Below, in pieces: positions 8,336 to 17,876 of a stretch of DNA of 64,000 nucleotides; the first letter of the stretch is position 1, and each line of letters opens with the position of its first letter. Made by a program: the position numbers and the translations under genes. Source of the DNA: Paraburkholderia caledonica NBRC 102488 (lineage in GTDB: Bacteria; Pseudomonadota; Gammaproteobacteria; Burkholderiales; Burkholderiaceae). The notes beneath the pieces are model-generated. The model saw only the letters and a list, made by a program, of their open reading frames with translations, was not told the DNA's origin and ran no database searches. The stretch is taken from the NCBI RefSeq assembly GCF_000685095.1, contig NZ_BAYE01000002.1:62001-126000 (forward strand), read 5' to 3'.

Positions 8336-9395
8336 TGAAAGATCGTATCCTCTCGAACCGTCGCTGCATTGCGAAGTTGCTCGGCGTTCTTTTGATGATC
8401 GGACTTGCGGCAATGGCCATCCATGACAGCGCGACCGCCGCTGGCACTCCACTCACGGTCGAACTACCCTTGACGCACGTCGCCGACATCCCGCTGCCAG
8501 GTCGCGCCACCCGGCTCGACTACGAAAGCTACGATCCTGATAGACATCTGCTGTTCATCGCGCACCTGGGCGACAGGAAGTAATCGTTTTCGACACGCAA
8601 AACTCACGTGTTGTCGCCCGAATTGGCAACATCGCCGCAGTTCACGGCGTCCTCGTAGTACGTGAGCAGTCGCGCGTGTACGCGTCCGCGACCGGCACGA
8701 ACGAAGTAGTTGCCATCGACGAGACCACCCTGAAAATCACAGCACGTATGCCGGGAGGCGTCTATCCGGACGGAATGGCATATGCACCGGACACCCGAAA
8801 ACTCTATGTATCGGACGAGACAGGTGGGACTGAAACTGTAATCGATACCCAATCCAATCGCCGCACCAACTCGATCCAGTTGGGCGGCGAAGTCGGCAAC
8901 ACCCAGTACGATCCAGTGTCCCGTCATATCTTCGTCAATGTCCAGTCACGAGGACAACTCGTCGAGATCGATCCATCGACCGACGCAATCGTCGCGCGGA
9001 TCGATCTGCCGGGCGCGCGAGGCAACCACGGCCTCTATATTGTTGCGCAGCCAAACTTCGCGTTCGTCGCGTGCGAAGGCAACGACAGACTGCTGACGGT
9101 GAACCTGCTCACCAGGCAGGTCGTCCAGTCATTCGACGTTGGCGGTGATCCCGATGTTCTCGCATTCGATCCCGGTGCCGGCACGCTTTATATCGCCGGC
9201 GAGGCAGGCATCGTGTCGATGTTTGCCGTCGGGTACTCAAGCGTGTCGAAAATCGGCGAAGGCCGTATCGGACCCAATGCGCATGTGGTTGCTGTCGATC
9301 CATCAACCCACCGTGCGTATTTCCCGCTGAAGAACGTCGACGGACGTCCGGTGCTGCGCGTCATGGTGCCCCGGGGGATTCTGCCGTCTCCGTGA
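8335..9395 (+). pseudogene. YncE-like YVTN beta-propeller protein, frameshifted
   Basis: Residues 1-82 (8335-8583) give a signal peptide/anchor, then ATRLDYESYDPDRHLLFIAH. The frame then stops at TAA 8581. The next frame continues without a gap as VIVFDTQNSRVVARIGN and runs to 9395 with repeated propeller blades (MPGGVYPDGMAYAPDTRKLY, GGDPDVLAFDPGAGTLYIAG). Restoring one base in the GG/GAAG stretch around 8576-8580 rejoins the frames into about 353 codons, the expected family length. It is either a recent single-base deletion or a sequencing error. The start is coupled to the MFS remnant by TAATG and has GGAG in front. Confidence 0.75.
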
Positions 9396-9399
9396 AACG

Positions 9400-9492
9400 A
9401 TGACCCACAGGAAGCTGGACACGAAAGCGCTCTTGATAATCGCGGGACTTCTGACAACGAGGACCTCGGCCCTCGCTGCTGCCCCGGCGTAG
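9400..9492 (+). CDS. Short signal-peptide-like ORF (30 aa), probable truncated gene
   Basis: An ATG at 9400, just 4 bp after the propeller frame, opens a 30-codon frame: a basic start (THRKLDTK), a hydrophobic stretch ALLIIAGLLTT and ALAAAPA. That looks like a complete signal peptide with nothing behind it. The simplest reading is the surviving 5' end of a gene for an exported protein, cut off after its signal sequence. A genuine small peptide cannot be excluded. Confidence 0.3.
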   Translation: MTHRKLDTKALLIIAGLLTTRTSALAAAPA

Positions 9493-9699
9493 GCGAGCGC
9501 ATGCTGGGCGACCACAGACCATGACGTTATATGTGTCAGACCGAAAGGGATGCCTGACCCACCCCTGATGAGTTATAGATTTGAACGTAAGAGGCTATCA
9601 GTCCAGCGGGTACGGTCGCCATCAGATGCGTCAGTGCGCCGCCAGGCGTTCTGTCGTATGACCTTAAAGGCGCACCAATCCCCGCGGTCATCGGCAAAC

Positions 9700-9981
9700 A
9701 TGAGCGGCACTACGTCATCGACCATCACCATTGGCCTTGGCGAGGTTGCGCTCGCAGTAATCGATGCACTGCTGATTACCCGCATGCTGACGCGTGCGCT
9801 TGGGGCGGAACCTCGCGATCTCAGCGAGGTCACGCGCCGCGTTGCAGCCGGCGACCTGAGCAGCGTGCCCGGCGCAGCAGAGGCCCCGCGGGGCAGCGTG
9901 CTGGCCTCCATGGGCGACATGCAAACGAGCCTCGTGCGCCTCATCGCGCAGGTCCGCACGGCAGCGGACAGACCTGCGTAA
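9700..9981 (+). pseudogene. Methyl-accepting chemotaxis protein remnant (TM2 plus HAMP)
   Basis: The frame open from 9550 contains, in its second half, a membrane segment (LGEVALAVIDALLI), then TRALGAEPRDLSEVTRRVAA, GDLSSVPGA and GSVLASMGDMQTSLVRLIA. This is the TM2/HAMP part of Burkholderia-type chemoreceptors (TR.LT..LGAEP...A..VA.GDL). Neither the ligand domain before it nor the signalling domain after it is present. The frame stops at 9981. It is a deletion remnant in the decayed region. Confidence 0.7.
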
Positions 9982-10146
9982 CGCCGAGTGGCGCATTGCA
10001 GGGCAAGCGTCCGGGACATAGACATGCTGTGCCTCCCCCGCCGTGACGGCTCGCACTGCGATGGCGCAAACACCGGCGACGACCACGGCAGCCGCCCTCG
10101 AGGCAGCGCGAGACTGGGAGAGATTCGGAATTACCCCTCCAGATAT

Positions 10147-10175
10147 TTGACAAACTATCTTTAGATATATATCTT
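10147..10175 (+). promoter_or_regulatory. Promoter of yqjI with overlapping palindromic operator
   Basis: A perfect TTGACA -35 box (10147-10152), a 17-bp spacer and TATCTT as the -10 box (10170-10175). The perfect 12-bp palindrome AGATATATATCT at 10163-10174 covers the end of the spacer and most of the -10 box, so a bound dimer would block RNA polymerase. It stands 36 bp before the PadR-type regulator gene. Autorepression by that regulator is inferred. PadR-family YqjI repressors are known to bind AT-rich inverted repeats. Confidence 0.7.
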
Positions 10176-10210
10176 ACGACACATCTTAAGACACAAATGG
10201 AGTGTGCGAG

Positions 10211-11023
10211 ATGCGTCATCATCATCGTTCAGGCCGCCCGCACGGCGGGGACTATCCCTCCGGCGCGGGTTTCGAGCGCCGGTTGCTGCACGCATGGTGG
10301 CATGCGTTCGGCCATCATCGTGAAGCTCACGACAAGGGTCCCGGCGAACACGCCGATGCGGGCCATCGTTTCTCGCCCCATGCGCTCTGGCATGCGATTG
10401 GACGCCACCATGACCACCGCGGCGGGCGCGGTCATTTCGGCGGCGGGCCGGGCGGCTTCGGCGGCGAAGGCGACGGGTTTCCGCGCGGCCGTAAATTCAG
10501 CTCCGACGATCTGCAACTGCTGTTGCTCTCGCTGATCGACGCGCAACCGAGCCACGGCTACGAACTCATCAAGGCGCTGGAAACACGCTCGAACGGCTTC
10601 TACAGTCCGAGCCCCGGCATGGTCTATCCGGCGCTCACGTATCTGGAAGAACTCGGCTACGTCACCGTGCAGCTCGAAGGCAATCGCAAGCGCTATGAAC
10701 TGGCGCAAGCGGGGCGCGACTATCTCGCGGCCAACCGCGACCGCGTCGAGCTGATGTTTGCGAAGCTAAGCCACATCGCGCGCAAGATGGATTCGGTGCG
10801 CCGCGCGTTTGCCGGCGAAGAGCCGGCCGACATCAGCGAAGGCGGTTGGGCGCCCGAGTTGAACGAAGCGCGCCGCGCGCTGAAAAATGCGCTGCTGCGT
10901 CGTGACAATGCGCCGGCCGACGAACAGCGCCGCATTGCCGCGATCCTGATGCGCGCGGTGAAGGCGATCGAAGGCGAGCGCAATCCGGGCAGCGGTCATA
11001 GCGACGACGCATCCACCGCGTGA
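10211..11023 (+). CDS. yqjI: PadR-family metal-responsive regulator YqjI-like, His-rich N-terminus
   Basis: A 270-aa protein. Residues 1-90 are rich in His and Gly (RHHHRSGRPHG, HAFGHHREAH, IGRHHDHRGG), as in E. coli YqjI, whose N-terminal tail binds nickel. A PadR winged helix follows: LQLLLLSLIDAQPSHGYELI, then SPGMVYPALTYLEELGYV and the beta wing EGNRKRYEL. The rest is helical (dimerisation). The start at 10211 is chosen because GGAG lies 8 bp upstream; a GTG at 10202 is in frame but lacks a site. It is followed by the yqjH homolog, the same partner as in E. coli, which supports the call. It likely represses its own operon when metal-free. Confidence 0.88.
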   Translation: MRHHHRSGRPHGGDYPSGAGFERRLLHAWWHAFGHHREAHDKGPGEHADAGHRFSPHALWHAIGRHHDHRGGRGHFGGGPGGFGGEGDGFPRGRKFSSDDLQLLLLSLIDAQPSHGYELIKALETRSNGFYSPSPGMVYPALTYLEELGYVTVQLEGNRKRYELAQAGRDYLAANRDRVELMFAKLSHIARKMDSVRRAFAGEEPADISEGGWAPELNEARRALKNALLRRDNAPADEQRRIAAILMRAVKAIEGERNPGSGHSDDASTA

Positions 11024-11129
11024 CATCGCAAACGCCGGCGCCTCACGCCCGGCTCTTCACTGCACGCACGCCGCGCTAACGCGCACTACGCGGCTCACCG
11101 AACCTACCGCTTTGCATCGGACCAGCTCA

Positions 11130-11954
11130 ATGACGACTTCAGAAAACCGACCCGACCTCGCCGTGCATCGCGTGCGGCACCCGCTCAAATTCCGCCTGCT
11201 GCAAGTCAGCAAAGTGCAGGCGCGGACACCGCATCTCATCCGCGTGACCTTTACCGGCGAAGACTTGCACGACTTCGTGTCCGCTTCGTTCGACGATCAC
11301 ATCAAGGTGTTCTTCCCCGAACCTGGCGCGGACAAACCCGTGCTGCCGCAAGCCGGCCCCGACGGCCCGGTCTTTCCCGAAGGACGGCGCCCCACCGCAC
11401 GCGACTTCACGCCGCGCCGCTTCGATCGCGAAGCACGCGAACTCGACATCGAATTCGCCATGCACGAAGCCGGTCCGGCAGCCACATGGGCTGCGCAAGC
11501 GCAGGTCGGGCAGTATCTGGACATCGGCGGGCCGCGTGGCTCACTCGTGATTGCCGCCGCTTTCGACTGGCATTTTCTGATCGGCGACGACACCGCGCTG
11601 CCCGCAATCGCGCGCCGACTCCAGGAACTGCCGGCGGGCAAGCGCGTGGCCGCCGTGATCGAAGTGGCCGACCCGTCGGCTCGCATCGAGTTCGAGACTC
11701 AAGCCGAGTTGCATCTGGTGTGGCGTTATCGCAGCGAAGCCGGCGTGCGCGGCGAGGCTTTGCTGCAAGCGGTCCGCGAAACGTATCTGCCCGAAGACGG
11801 CGAAGGTTATGTGTGGGCTGCGGGCGAGTCGGCGACCATCCGCGCGATTCGTCATCACCTGTGCACGGAACGTGGCCTCGACAAAGCGCGTATTCGCGCG
11901 GCGAGCTACTGGAAGCAGGGCGCGGCGGCCGTGCATGAAACGATAGACGACTGA
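11130..11954 (+). CDS. yqjH: Siderophore-interacting protein, NADPH-dependent ferric-siderophore reductase
   Basis: A 274-aa flavoprotein of the SIP/ViuB family, cytoplasmic, that reduces ferric siderophores to release iron. The FAD-binding segment is visible (RDFTPRRFD at residues 91-99, and GPRGSLV), as is the NAD(P)H side (FLIGDDTALPAI and YVWAAGESATIRAIR). Near the C-terminus SYWKQGAA is typical of the family. The ATG at 11130 is preferred over an in-frame TTG at 11112. It lies about 100 bp after yqjI and probably in the same transcription unit, matching the E. coli yqjI/yqjH pairing, in which the two genes are divergent rather than tandem. Confidence 0.9.
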   Translation: MTTSENRPDLAVHRVRHPLKFRLLQVSKVQARTPHLIRVTFTGEDLHDFVSASFDDHIKVFFPEPGADKPVLPQAGPDGPVFPEGRRPTARDFTPRRFDREARELDIEFAMHEAGPAATWAAQAQVGQYLDIGGPRGSLVIAAAFDWHFLIGDDTALPAIARRLQELPAGKRVAAVIEVADPSARIEFETQAELHLVWRYRSEAGVRGEALLQAVRETYLPEDGEGYVWAAGESATIRAIRHHLCTERGLDKARIRAASYWKQGAAAVHETIDD

Positions 11955-12039
11955 GCGCCTAGCGAGCATCCGGCTTATGCGATGAGCGGCCAGACGCGTG
12001 CAAGCGGCGCGTTTATAACAACAACAAGGAACCTTGCCA

Positions 12040-13302
12040 ATGTATTCAATTGACGCAAAGCACGAGCGCCGTTTGCTCTGGCTGCTTGCGCTGACCCAGT
12101 TCACCATCATCATGGACTTCATGGTGATGATGCCGCTCGGTCCACAGATCATGCACGCGTTCGGCATTGCGCCGGCCGGTTTTGCCACCGCGGTGTCGGC
12201 GTATTCGTGGTGCTCGGGCCTGTCCGGACTTTTCGCGGCCACCTACATCGACCGCTTCGACAGGCGCCGTCTGCTGCTCACCATGTATGCGCTGTTCGCG
12301 ATGTCGAATCTCGCGTGCGCGCTGGCGAGCAGCTTCGCGTTGCTGCTGGCCGCGCGGGCTTTCGCAGGGATAACGGGGGGCGTGCTGGCATCGGTGATCA
12401 TGGCGATCGTCGCCGACGTGATTCCCGTGCAACGACGTGGCGCCGCAACCGGCACGATCATGACGGCCTTCTCTCTCGCCGCAATCGCCGGCGTGCCGGC
12501 CGGCGTGATGCTGGGCGCGCATTTCAGTTGGGCCGCGCCATTCTTCCTGCTGGTCGGACTGTCGTTCGCCGTGTGGGTGGCGGGCTGGCAACTGGTGCCG
12601 TCGCTGGCCGGACATCTCAGCCGGCGCCAACCGCCGCTCGCCGAAATACTGCCCGATCTGATGCGGCTTCTCGGCAACCCGCGGCATATGGCGGCCTTTG
12701 CACTGACCTTCGTGATGATGGTCGCGCATATGCTGGTCATTCCGTTCATTTCGCCGGTGCTGGTTGCCAATCATGGCGTGTCGCCCGAGCAACTGTCGTG
12801 GCTATATATGGCCGGTGGAGCAGCAACGTTCTTCACCTCGCGGCGGGTCGGCAGACTCGCAGACCGGTTCGGTGCACGGCGCGTCTTCCGTATCACGGCG
12901 CTGCTTGCCTGTCTGCCAGTCCTTTTCGTCACTCACCTGCCGGACCTGCCGTTCTTTGCGCTGCTTCTGTTCTTCCCGGTTTTCATGGTGCTGATGTCGG
13001 GGCGAATGGTGCCGATGCAGGCCCTCTTGACCACCGTGCCGCAGCCCGATCGGCGCGGCGCCTTTCTCAGCGCAAACAGCGCGCTCCAGGCGCTCGGCAC
13101 AGGATGCGGCGCGTGGATCGGCGGTCTCATGCTCGGCAGTTCGTCCGCCGGCCAGATAGTCGGCTATGGAACCGTCGGATGGGTGTCGGTTGCGGTCGCG
13201 CTCACCGGCATTCTGTGGGTTTCGCGAGTTCGAGGCGCTCAGAGCGATAGCGCCACAGCGGCACCCGCGGTCGTGCATGGTGAGGTCGTCGGCGAAAGCT
13301 GA
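12040..13302 (+). CDS. MFS transporter (DHA1-like)
   Basis: A 420-aa major facilitator with about 12 hydrophobic segments. Motif A is present as YIDRFDRRRLLL after TM2, and the N-terminus begins MYSIDAKHERRLLWLLALT. The gene stands 85 bp after yqjH on the same strand, with AAGGA before the ATG. Its position suggests co-expression with the iron/nickel-linked module, for example for siderophore or metal-chelate movement, but that is inference from neighbourhood. The family also contains drug exporters. Confidence 0.85.
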   Translation: MYSIDAKHERRLLWLLALTQFTIIMDFMVMMPLGPQIMHAFGIAPAGFATAVSAYSWCSGLSGLFAATYIDRFDRRRLLLTMYALFAMSNLACALASSFALLLAARAFAGITGGVLASVIMAIVADVIPVQRRGAATGTIMTAFSLAAIAGVPAGVMLGAHFSWAAPFFLLVGLSFAVWVAGWQLVPSLAGHLSRRQPPLAEILPDLMRLLGNPRHMAAFALTFVMMVAHMLVIPFISPVLVANHGVSPEQLSWLYMAGGAATFFTSRRVGRLADRFGARRVFRITALLACLPVLFVTHLPDLPFFALLLFFPVFMVLMSGRMVPMQALLTTVPQPDRRGAFLSANSALQALGTGCGAWIGGLMLGSSSAGQIVGYGTVGWVSVAVALTGILWVSRVRGAQSDSATAAPAVVHGEVVGES

Positions 13303-13339
13303 GACTCACGGCCCCGACCGCACGGCCTCGTCGCGATCA

Positions 13340-14500
13340 TCAGACCGGTTCCGCGCCGAGATCCGCCAACGGATGCGCCTCCTGCTTCCACGGCGAACTC
13401 AGAAAGTGCCTGACACGCTCGGGCCGCACTTCTGCGAGCGTGGCAGGCGCCCAGCGTCCTTTGCGATCTTTATCGATCAACTGCGCGCGCACGCCTTCGC
13501 AGAAGTCGCCCTCCTCGATTGCGCGCTTGACGATGCCCAGTTCCATCCGGAAACACTCGGCGAGCGTCATCTGCCGGCCACGCAACAGCGCCTCACGTGT
13601 GACGTAAAGCATGGTGGGTGAATGCGCGGCGAGCGCATCGCAAGTGGACTGCAGCCACTGCCTGACTTCGCGCGGCGGGTCGCGTTCGAGATCGTGCCGC
13701 AACGTCGCCATGATTCTGTCGACGCCCGAACGCCGGTCGAAGTGCCGCTGGATCAGTTGCGCAAATGGCGTGATCGCGGCGTGCGGCACGATGTTGCACG
13801 GCGGCTCGACGACCCCGCGCAATGCGCTCAGCAGATCGCCCTCGTGCGACATGTGCTGCAATCGCTGTTCGCAAGAAGCCAGCCAGTCGGCAGGAACACA
13901 TTGATCAGCCAGTTGCAGCCGCAACGCATCGGCACCGGACAATGTCGCGCCCGTCAGGCCCAAGTACAACTCGAGCTCCGCGGGCATCACGCTCAGAAAA
14001 CGCGTTGCGCCGACGTCCGGCAGGAAGCCGATGCGCGTCTCCGGCATCGCAATCTTGCTGCGCTCGGTGACGACGCGCAAACGCGCCGCCTGTCCGAGGC
14101 CCATGCCGCCGCCCATCGCGATACCGTCGAGTATCGCCACCACCGGCTTCGGAAACGTGTGCAATGCGTAGTCGAGCCGGTATTCGTCGACGAAAAACGC
14201 GAGCCAGCGGCTGTCGCCGTTTGTGGCGAGCCGGTGCACTTCGCGCACATCGCCGCCCGCACAAAAGCCCTTGTTTCCAGCCCCTTTCAATGCGATCGCG
14301 ACAATGCTGTCGTCATTGCGGCAATGCTCGACGAGCACGGCGAGCTCGCGAATCATCGCGTGCGACAGTGCATTGAGCGCTGCCGGCCGGTTCAGCGTGA
14401 TGACCGCGACACGGTTGATCACACGAAACTGGATTTCTCGTTGAGCTTCGCCGACTGTAACGGACGCGTGCTCGGGCACGACGCTCTGCAAGGCGCTCAT
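13340..14500 (-). CDS. 3-hydroxyisobutyryl-CoA hydrolase (HIBCH family)
   Basis: Crotonase-fold protein of 386 aa, longer than ordinary enoyl-CoA hydratases. Diagnostic features are KGFCAGGDVR (oxyanion and CoA region), EYRLDYALHTFPKP, DGIAMGGGMGL and PETRIGFLPDVGATRFL, which together are typical of 3-hydroxyisobutyryl-CoA hydrolases rather than hydratases. It releases 3-hydroxyisobutyrate for MmsB in valine breakdown. The start overlaps the end of the upstream hydratase gene by 4 bp. It is the last gene of the valine operon. Confidence 0.88.
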   Translation of the reverse strand: MSALQSVVPEHASVTVGEAQREIQFRVINRVAVITLNRPAALNALSHAMIRELAVLVEHCRNDDSIVAIALKGAGNKGFCAGGDVREVHRLATNGDSRWLAFFVDEYRLDYALHTFPKPVVAILDGIAMGGGMGLGQAARLRVVTERSKIAMPETRIGFLPDVGATRFLSVMPAELELYLGLTGATLSGADALRLQLADQCVPADWLASCEQRLQHMSHEGDLLSALRGVVEPPCNIVPHAAITPFAQLIQRHFDRRSGVDRIMATLRHDLERDPPREVRQWLQSTCDALAAHSPTMLYVTREALLRGRQMTLAECFRMELGIVKRAIEEGDFCEGVRAQLIDKDRKGRWAPATLAEVRPERVRHFLSSPWKQEAHPLADLGAEPV

Positions 14501-15333
14501 CGTTGCGTCTCCCCGTGAGCGTGTGCTGCTTGCGTCGAGCTCGTTGTGTGTTCACCTTGCGCGATCTGCCAGCGCGGCGTGCGTTTTTCGAGGAACGCAT
14601 TGACGCCCTCGCGCTGATCGGCGCCGTCAAACAGATCGACAAAACGCTCGCGCTCCAGTGCAAGCGCGGCTGAGCGCGGCACGCCATTGCGCGCCTGATG
14701 AATCAGCGTCTTGCTGAAGCCGACAGCCTGCGGGCTCAGTGCCGCGACGCGCGCCGCCATGCTCAACGCAGCCTCGCGCGCGGCGCCCTTCTCCACGACT
14801 TCTTCAACGAGACCGATGCGCAGCGCGGTCGCCGCATCCACGCGTTCGCCGGTGAGAATCATGCGCTTCGCCCAGCCTTCGCCAACGAGCCACGGCAGCG
14901 TTTGCGTTCCGCAACCGCAAGGCAGCAAGCCAACTGCGGTTTCGGGCAGCGCCATCACCGCGTGCTGTTCGGCGATCCGTATGTCGCACGCCAACGCGCA
15001 TTCCAGCCCGCCGCCCATCGCAAAGCCGTTGATCGCAGCGATCACCACGGGCCGCGCATTCTGCAACGCTTCAAAGGCCGCGCCGAAGCGCGCTGCCGCG
15101 ACGCGCGCCATTTCGCGATTGCCGTCGGCGAAAGCGTTGAGGTCGGCGCCCGCACTGAAGAACTTCGGACCTTCGCCGGTAATGACTATTGCCCGGACAC
15201 GAGTCTCGCCGTTCAGGCGCTCCACCGTCTGCTGCAATTGCAACAGACCGTCCGGTGTGAATGCGTTCGCAGGGGGACGCTTCAGCGTGAGTTGCGCGAC
15301 GGCGCCCTCATGTGCGTAGTCGAGTTCGATCAT
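14497..15333 (-). CDS. Enoyl-CoA hydratase (methacrylyl-CoA hydration)
   Basis: A 278-aa crotonase protein with the oxyanion-hole segments FFSAGADLNAF and AINGFAMGGGLECALACD, and PETAVGLLPCGCGTQTLPWL as the second active-site region. In this operon the logical step is hydration of methacrylyl-CoA to 3-hydroxyisobutyryl-CoA. Both ends overlap the neighbouring genes by 4 bp, which indicates tight translational coupling. The C-terminal tail after EKRTPRW is hydrophilic and not conserved in the family. Confidence 0.87.
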   Translation of the reverse strand: MIELDYAHEGAVAQLTLKRPPANAFTPDGLLQLQQTVERLNGETRVRAIVITGEGPKFFSAGADLNAFADGNREMARVAAARFGAAFEALQNARPVVIAAINGFAMGGGLECALACDIRIAEQHAVMALPETAVGLLPCGCGTQTLPWLVGEGWAKRMILTGERVDAATALRIGLVEEVVEKGAAREAALSMAARVAALSPQAVGFSKTLIHQARNGVPRSAALALERERFVDLFDGADQREGVNAFLEKRTPRWQIAQGEHTTSSTQAAHAHGETQR

Positions 15334-16259
15334 CGCGCATCTCCATTGCCGGTGGCTTTGGCGGTGTTTCCCGCGGTCTCGTGACGATAGAGCTTGATGA
15401 CTGCGGAAAAGTCCAGACGACCCGCGCCCTTTGCGCTCATCGTTTGATAAAGCTGCTGCGCGAGCGCGCCGAGGTAGACCGGTTGACGCGCGAACCTGGC
15501 GGCGTCGGCGGCTAGCCCGAGATCTTTCAGCATCAGATCCGTGCCGAAGCCGCCGCTGTATTCCCGCGACGACGGCGCACTATCGATTACGCCGGGCATC
15601 GGGTTATACGTGTCGGAACTCCAGCAGCGCCCCGTCGACGTATTGATAATGCCGGCCAGCACTTTCACGTCGATGCCGAGCGCTTCACCCAGCGACATGG
15701 CTTCCGCCACGCCCGCCATCGTGATGCCGAGCACGAGGTTGTTGCAGATCTTCGCGACCTGGCCGGTGCCGGTATCGCCGCAATGCACGATATTCCTGCC
15801 CATCGCCGACAACACCGGCTTGACCTTCTCGTACGCACTGGCACTGCCGCCGACCATGAACGTCAACGTGCCCGCAGCCGCACCGCCGGTTCCGCCCGAC
15901 ACGGGCGCATCGACAAACGTGTTGCCCCGTTGCTGCGCAAGTTCGGCAAACGCCTTCACGCTGGCCGGATCGATCGTGCTCGAATCGACGATGGTCACGC
16001 CTTGCGGGATGCCGGCCAACACGCCGTCGTCCGCGGTCAGCACGCTGCGCACATGTGCTGCCGCAGGCAACATCGTGATCACGCATTCGACGTCGGCCAC
16101 CGCCGCTTTCGGCGAAGCGGCAGCGTGAGCGCCCGCGTTGACGAGCGCCTGCACCGCTTGCGCATTGAGGTCGAATACATTGACCGCGTGGCCGGCCTTC
16201 AGCAGGTTGTGCGCCATCGGCGCGCCCATGTTGCCGAGCCCGATAAAGCCTATTTTCAT
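15330..16259 (-). CDS. mmsB: 3-hydroxyisobutyrate dehydrogenase
   Basis: A 309-aa beta-hydroxyacid dehydrogenase that oxidises 3-hydroxyisobutyrate to methylmalonate semialdehyde. The Rossmann motif is IGFIGLGNMGAPMA at residues 3-16, the substrate-binding motif is DAPVSGGTGGAAAGTL, and the catalytic Lys lies in GQVAKICNNL. The residues and length fit MmsB. It is placed directly after mmsA (28 bp) and coupled to the hydratase gene. Confidence 0.93.
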   Translation of the reverse strand: MKIGFIGLGNMGAPMAHNLLKAGHAVNVFDLNAQAVQALVNAGAHAAASPKAAVADVECVITMLPAAAHVRSVLTADDGVLAGIPQGVTIVDSSTIDPASVKAFAELAQQRGNTFVDAPVSGGTGGAAAGTLTFMVGGSASAYEKVKPVLSAMGRNIVHCGDTGTGQVAKICNNLVLGITMAGVAEAMSLGEALGIDVKVLAGIINTSTGRCWSSDTYNPMPGVIDSAPSSREYSGGFGTDLMLKDLGLAADAARFARQPVYLGALAQQLYQTMSAKGAGRLDFSAVIKLYRHETAGNTAKATGNGDAR

Positions 16260-16287
16260 GATGTCGTCTCCGTTCTCGCGGCGTCGT

Positions 16288-17796
<1,509 letters not shown>

Positions 17797-17876
17797 GCTG
17801 AAACTCCTGTGCGTTGGCCGCGTGACGGCCGGACAGTGACTGGAAACAGAAAATGTTCGGTAACGCTCTGCGCGAC

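Noticed and set aside
9715..10086. Minus-strand frame opening with a hydrophobic stretch near 10086
   Set aside because: No ribosome site, and most of it is antisense to the chemoreceptor remnant.
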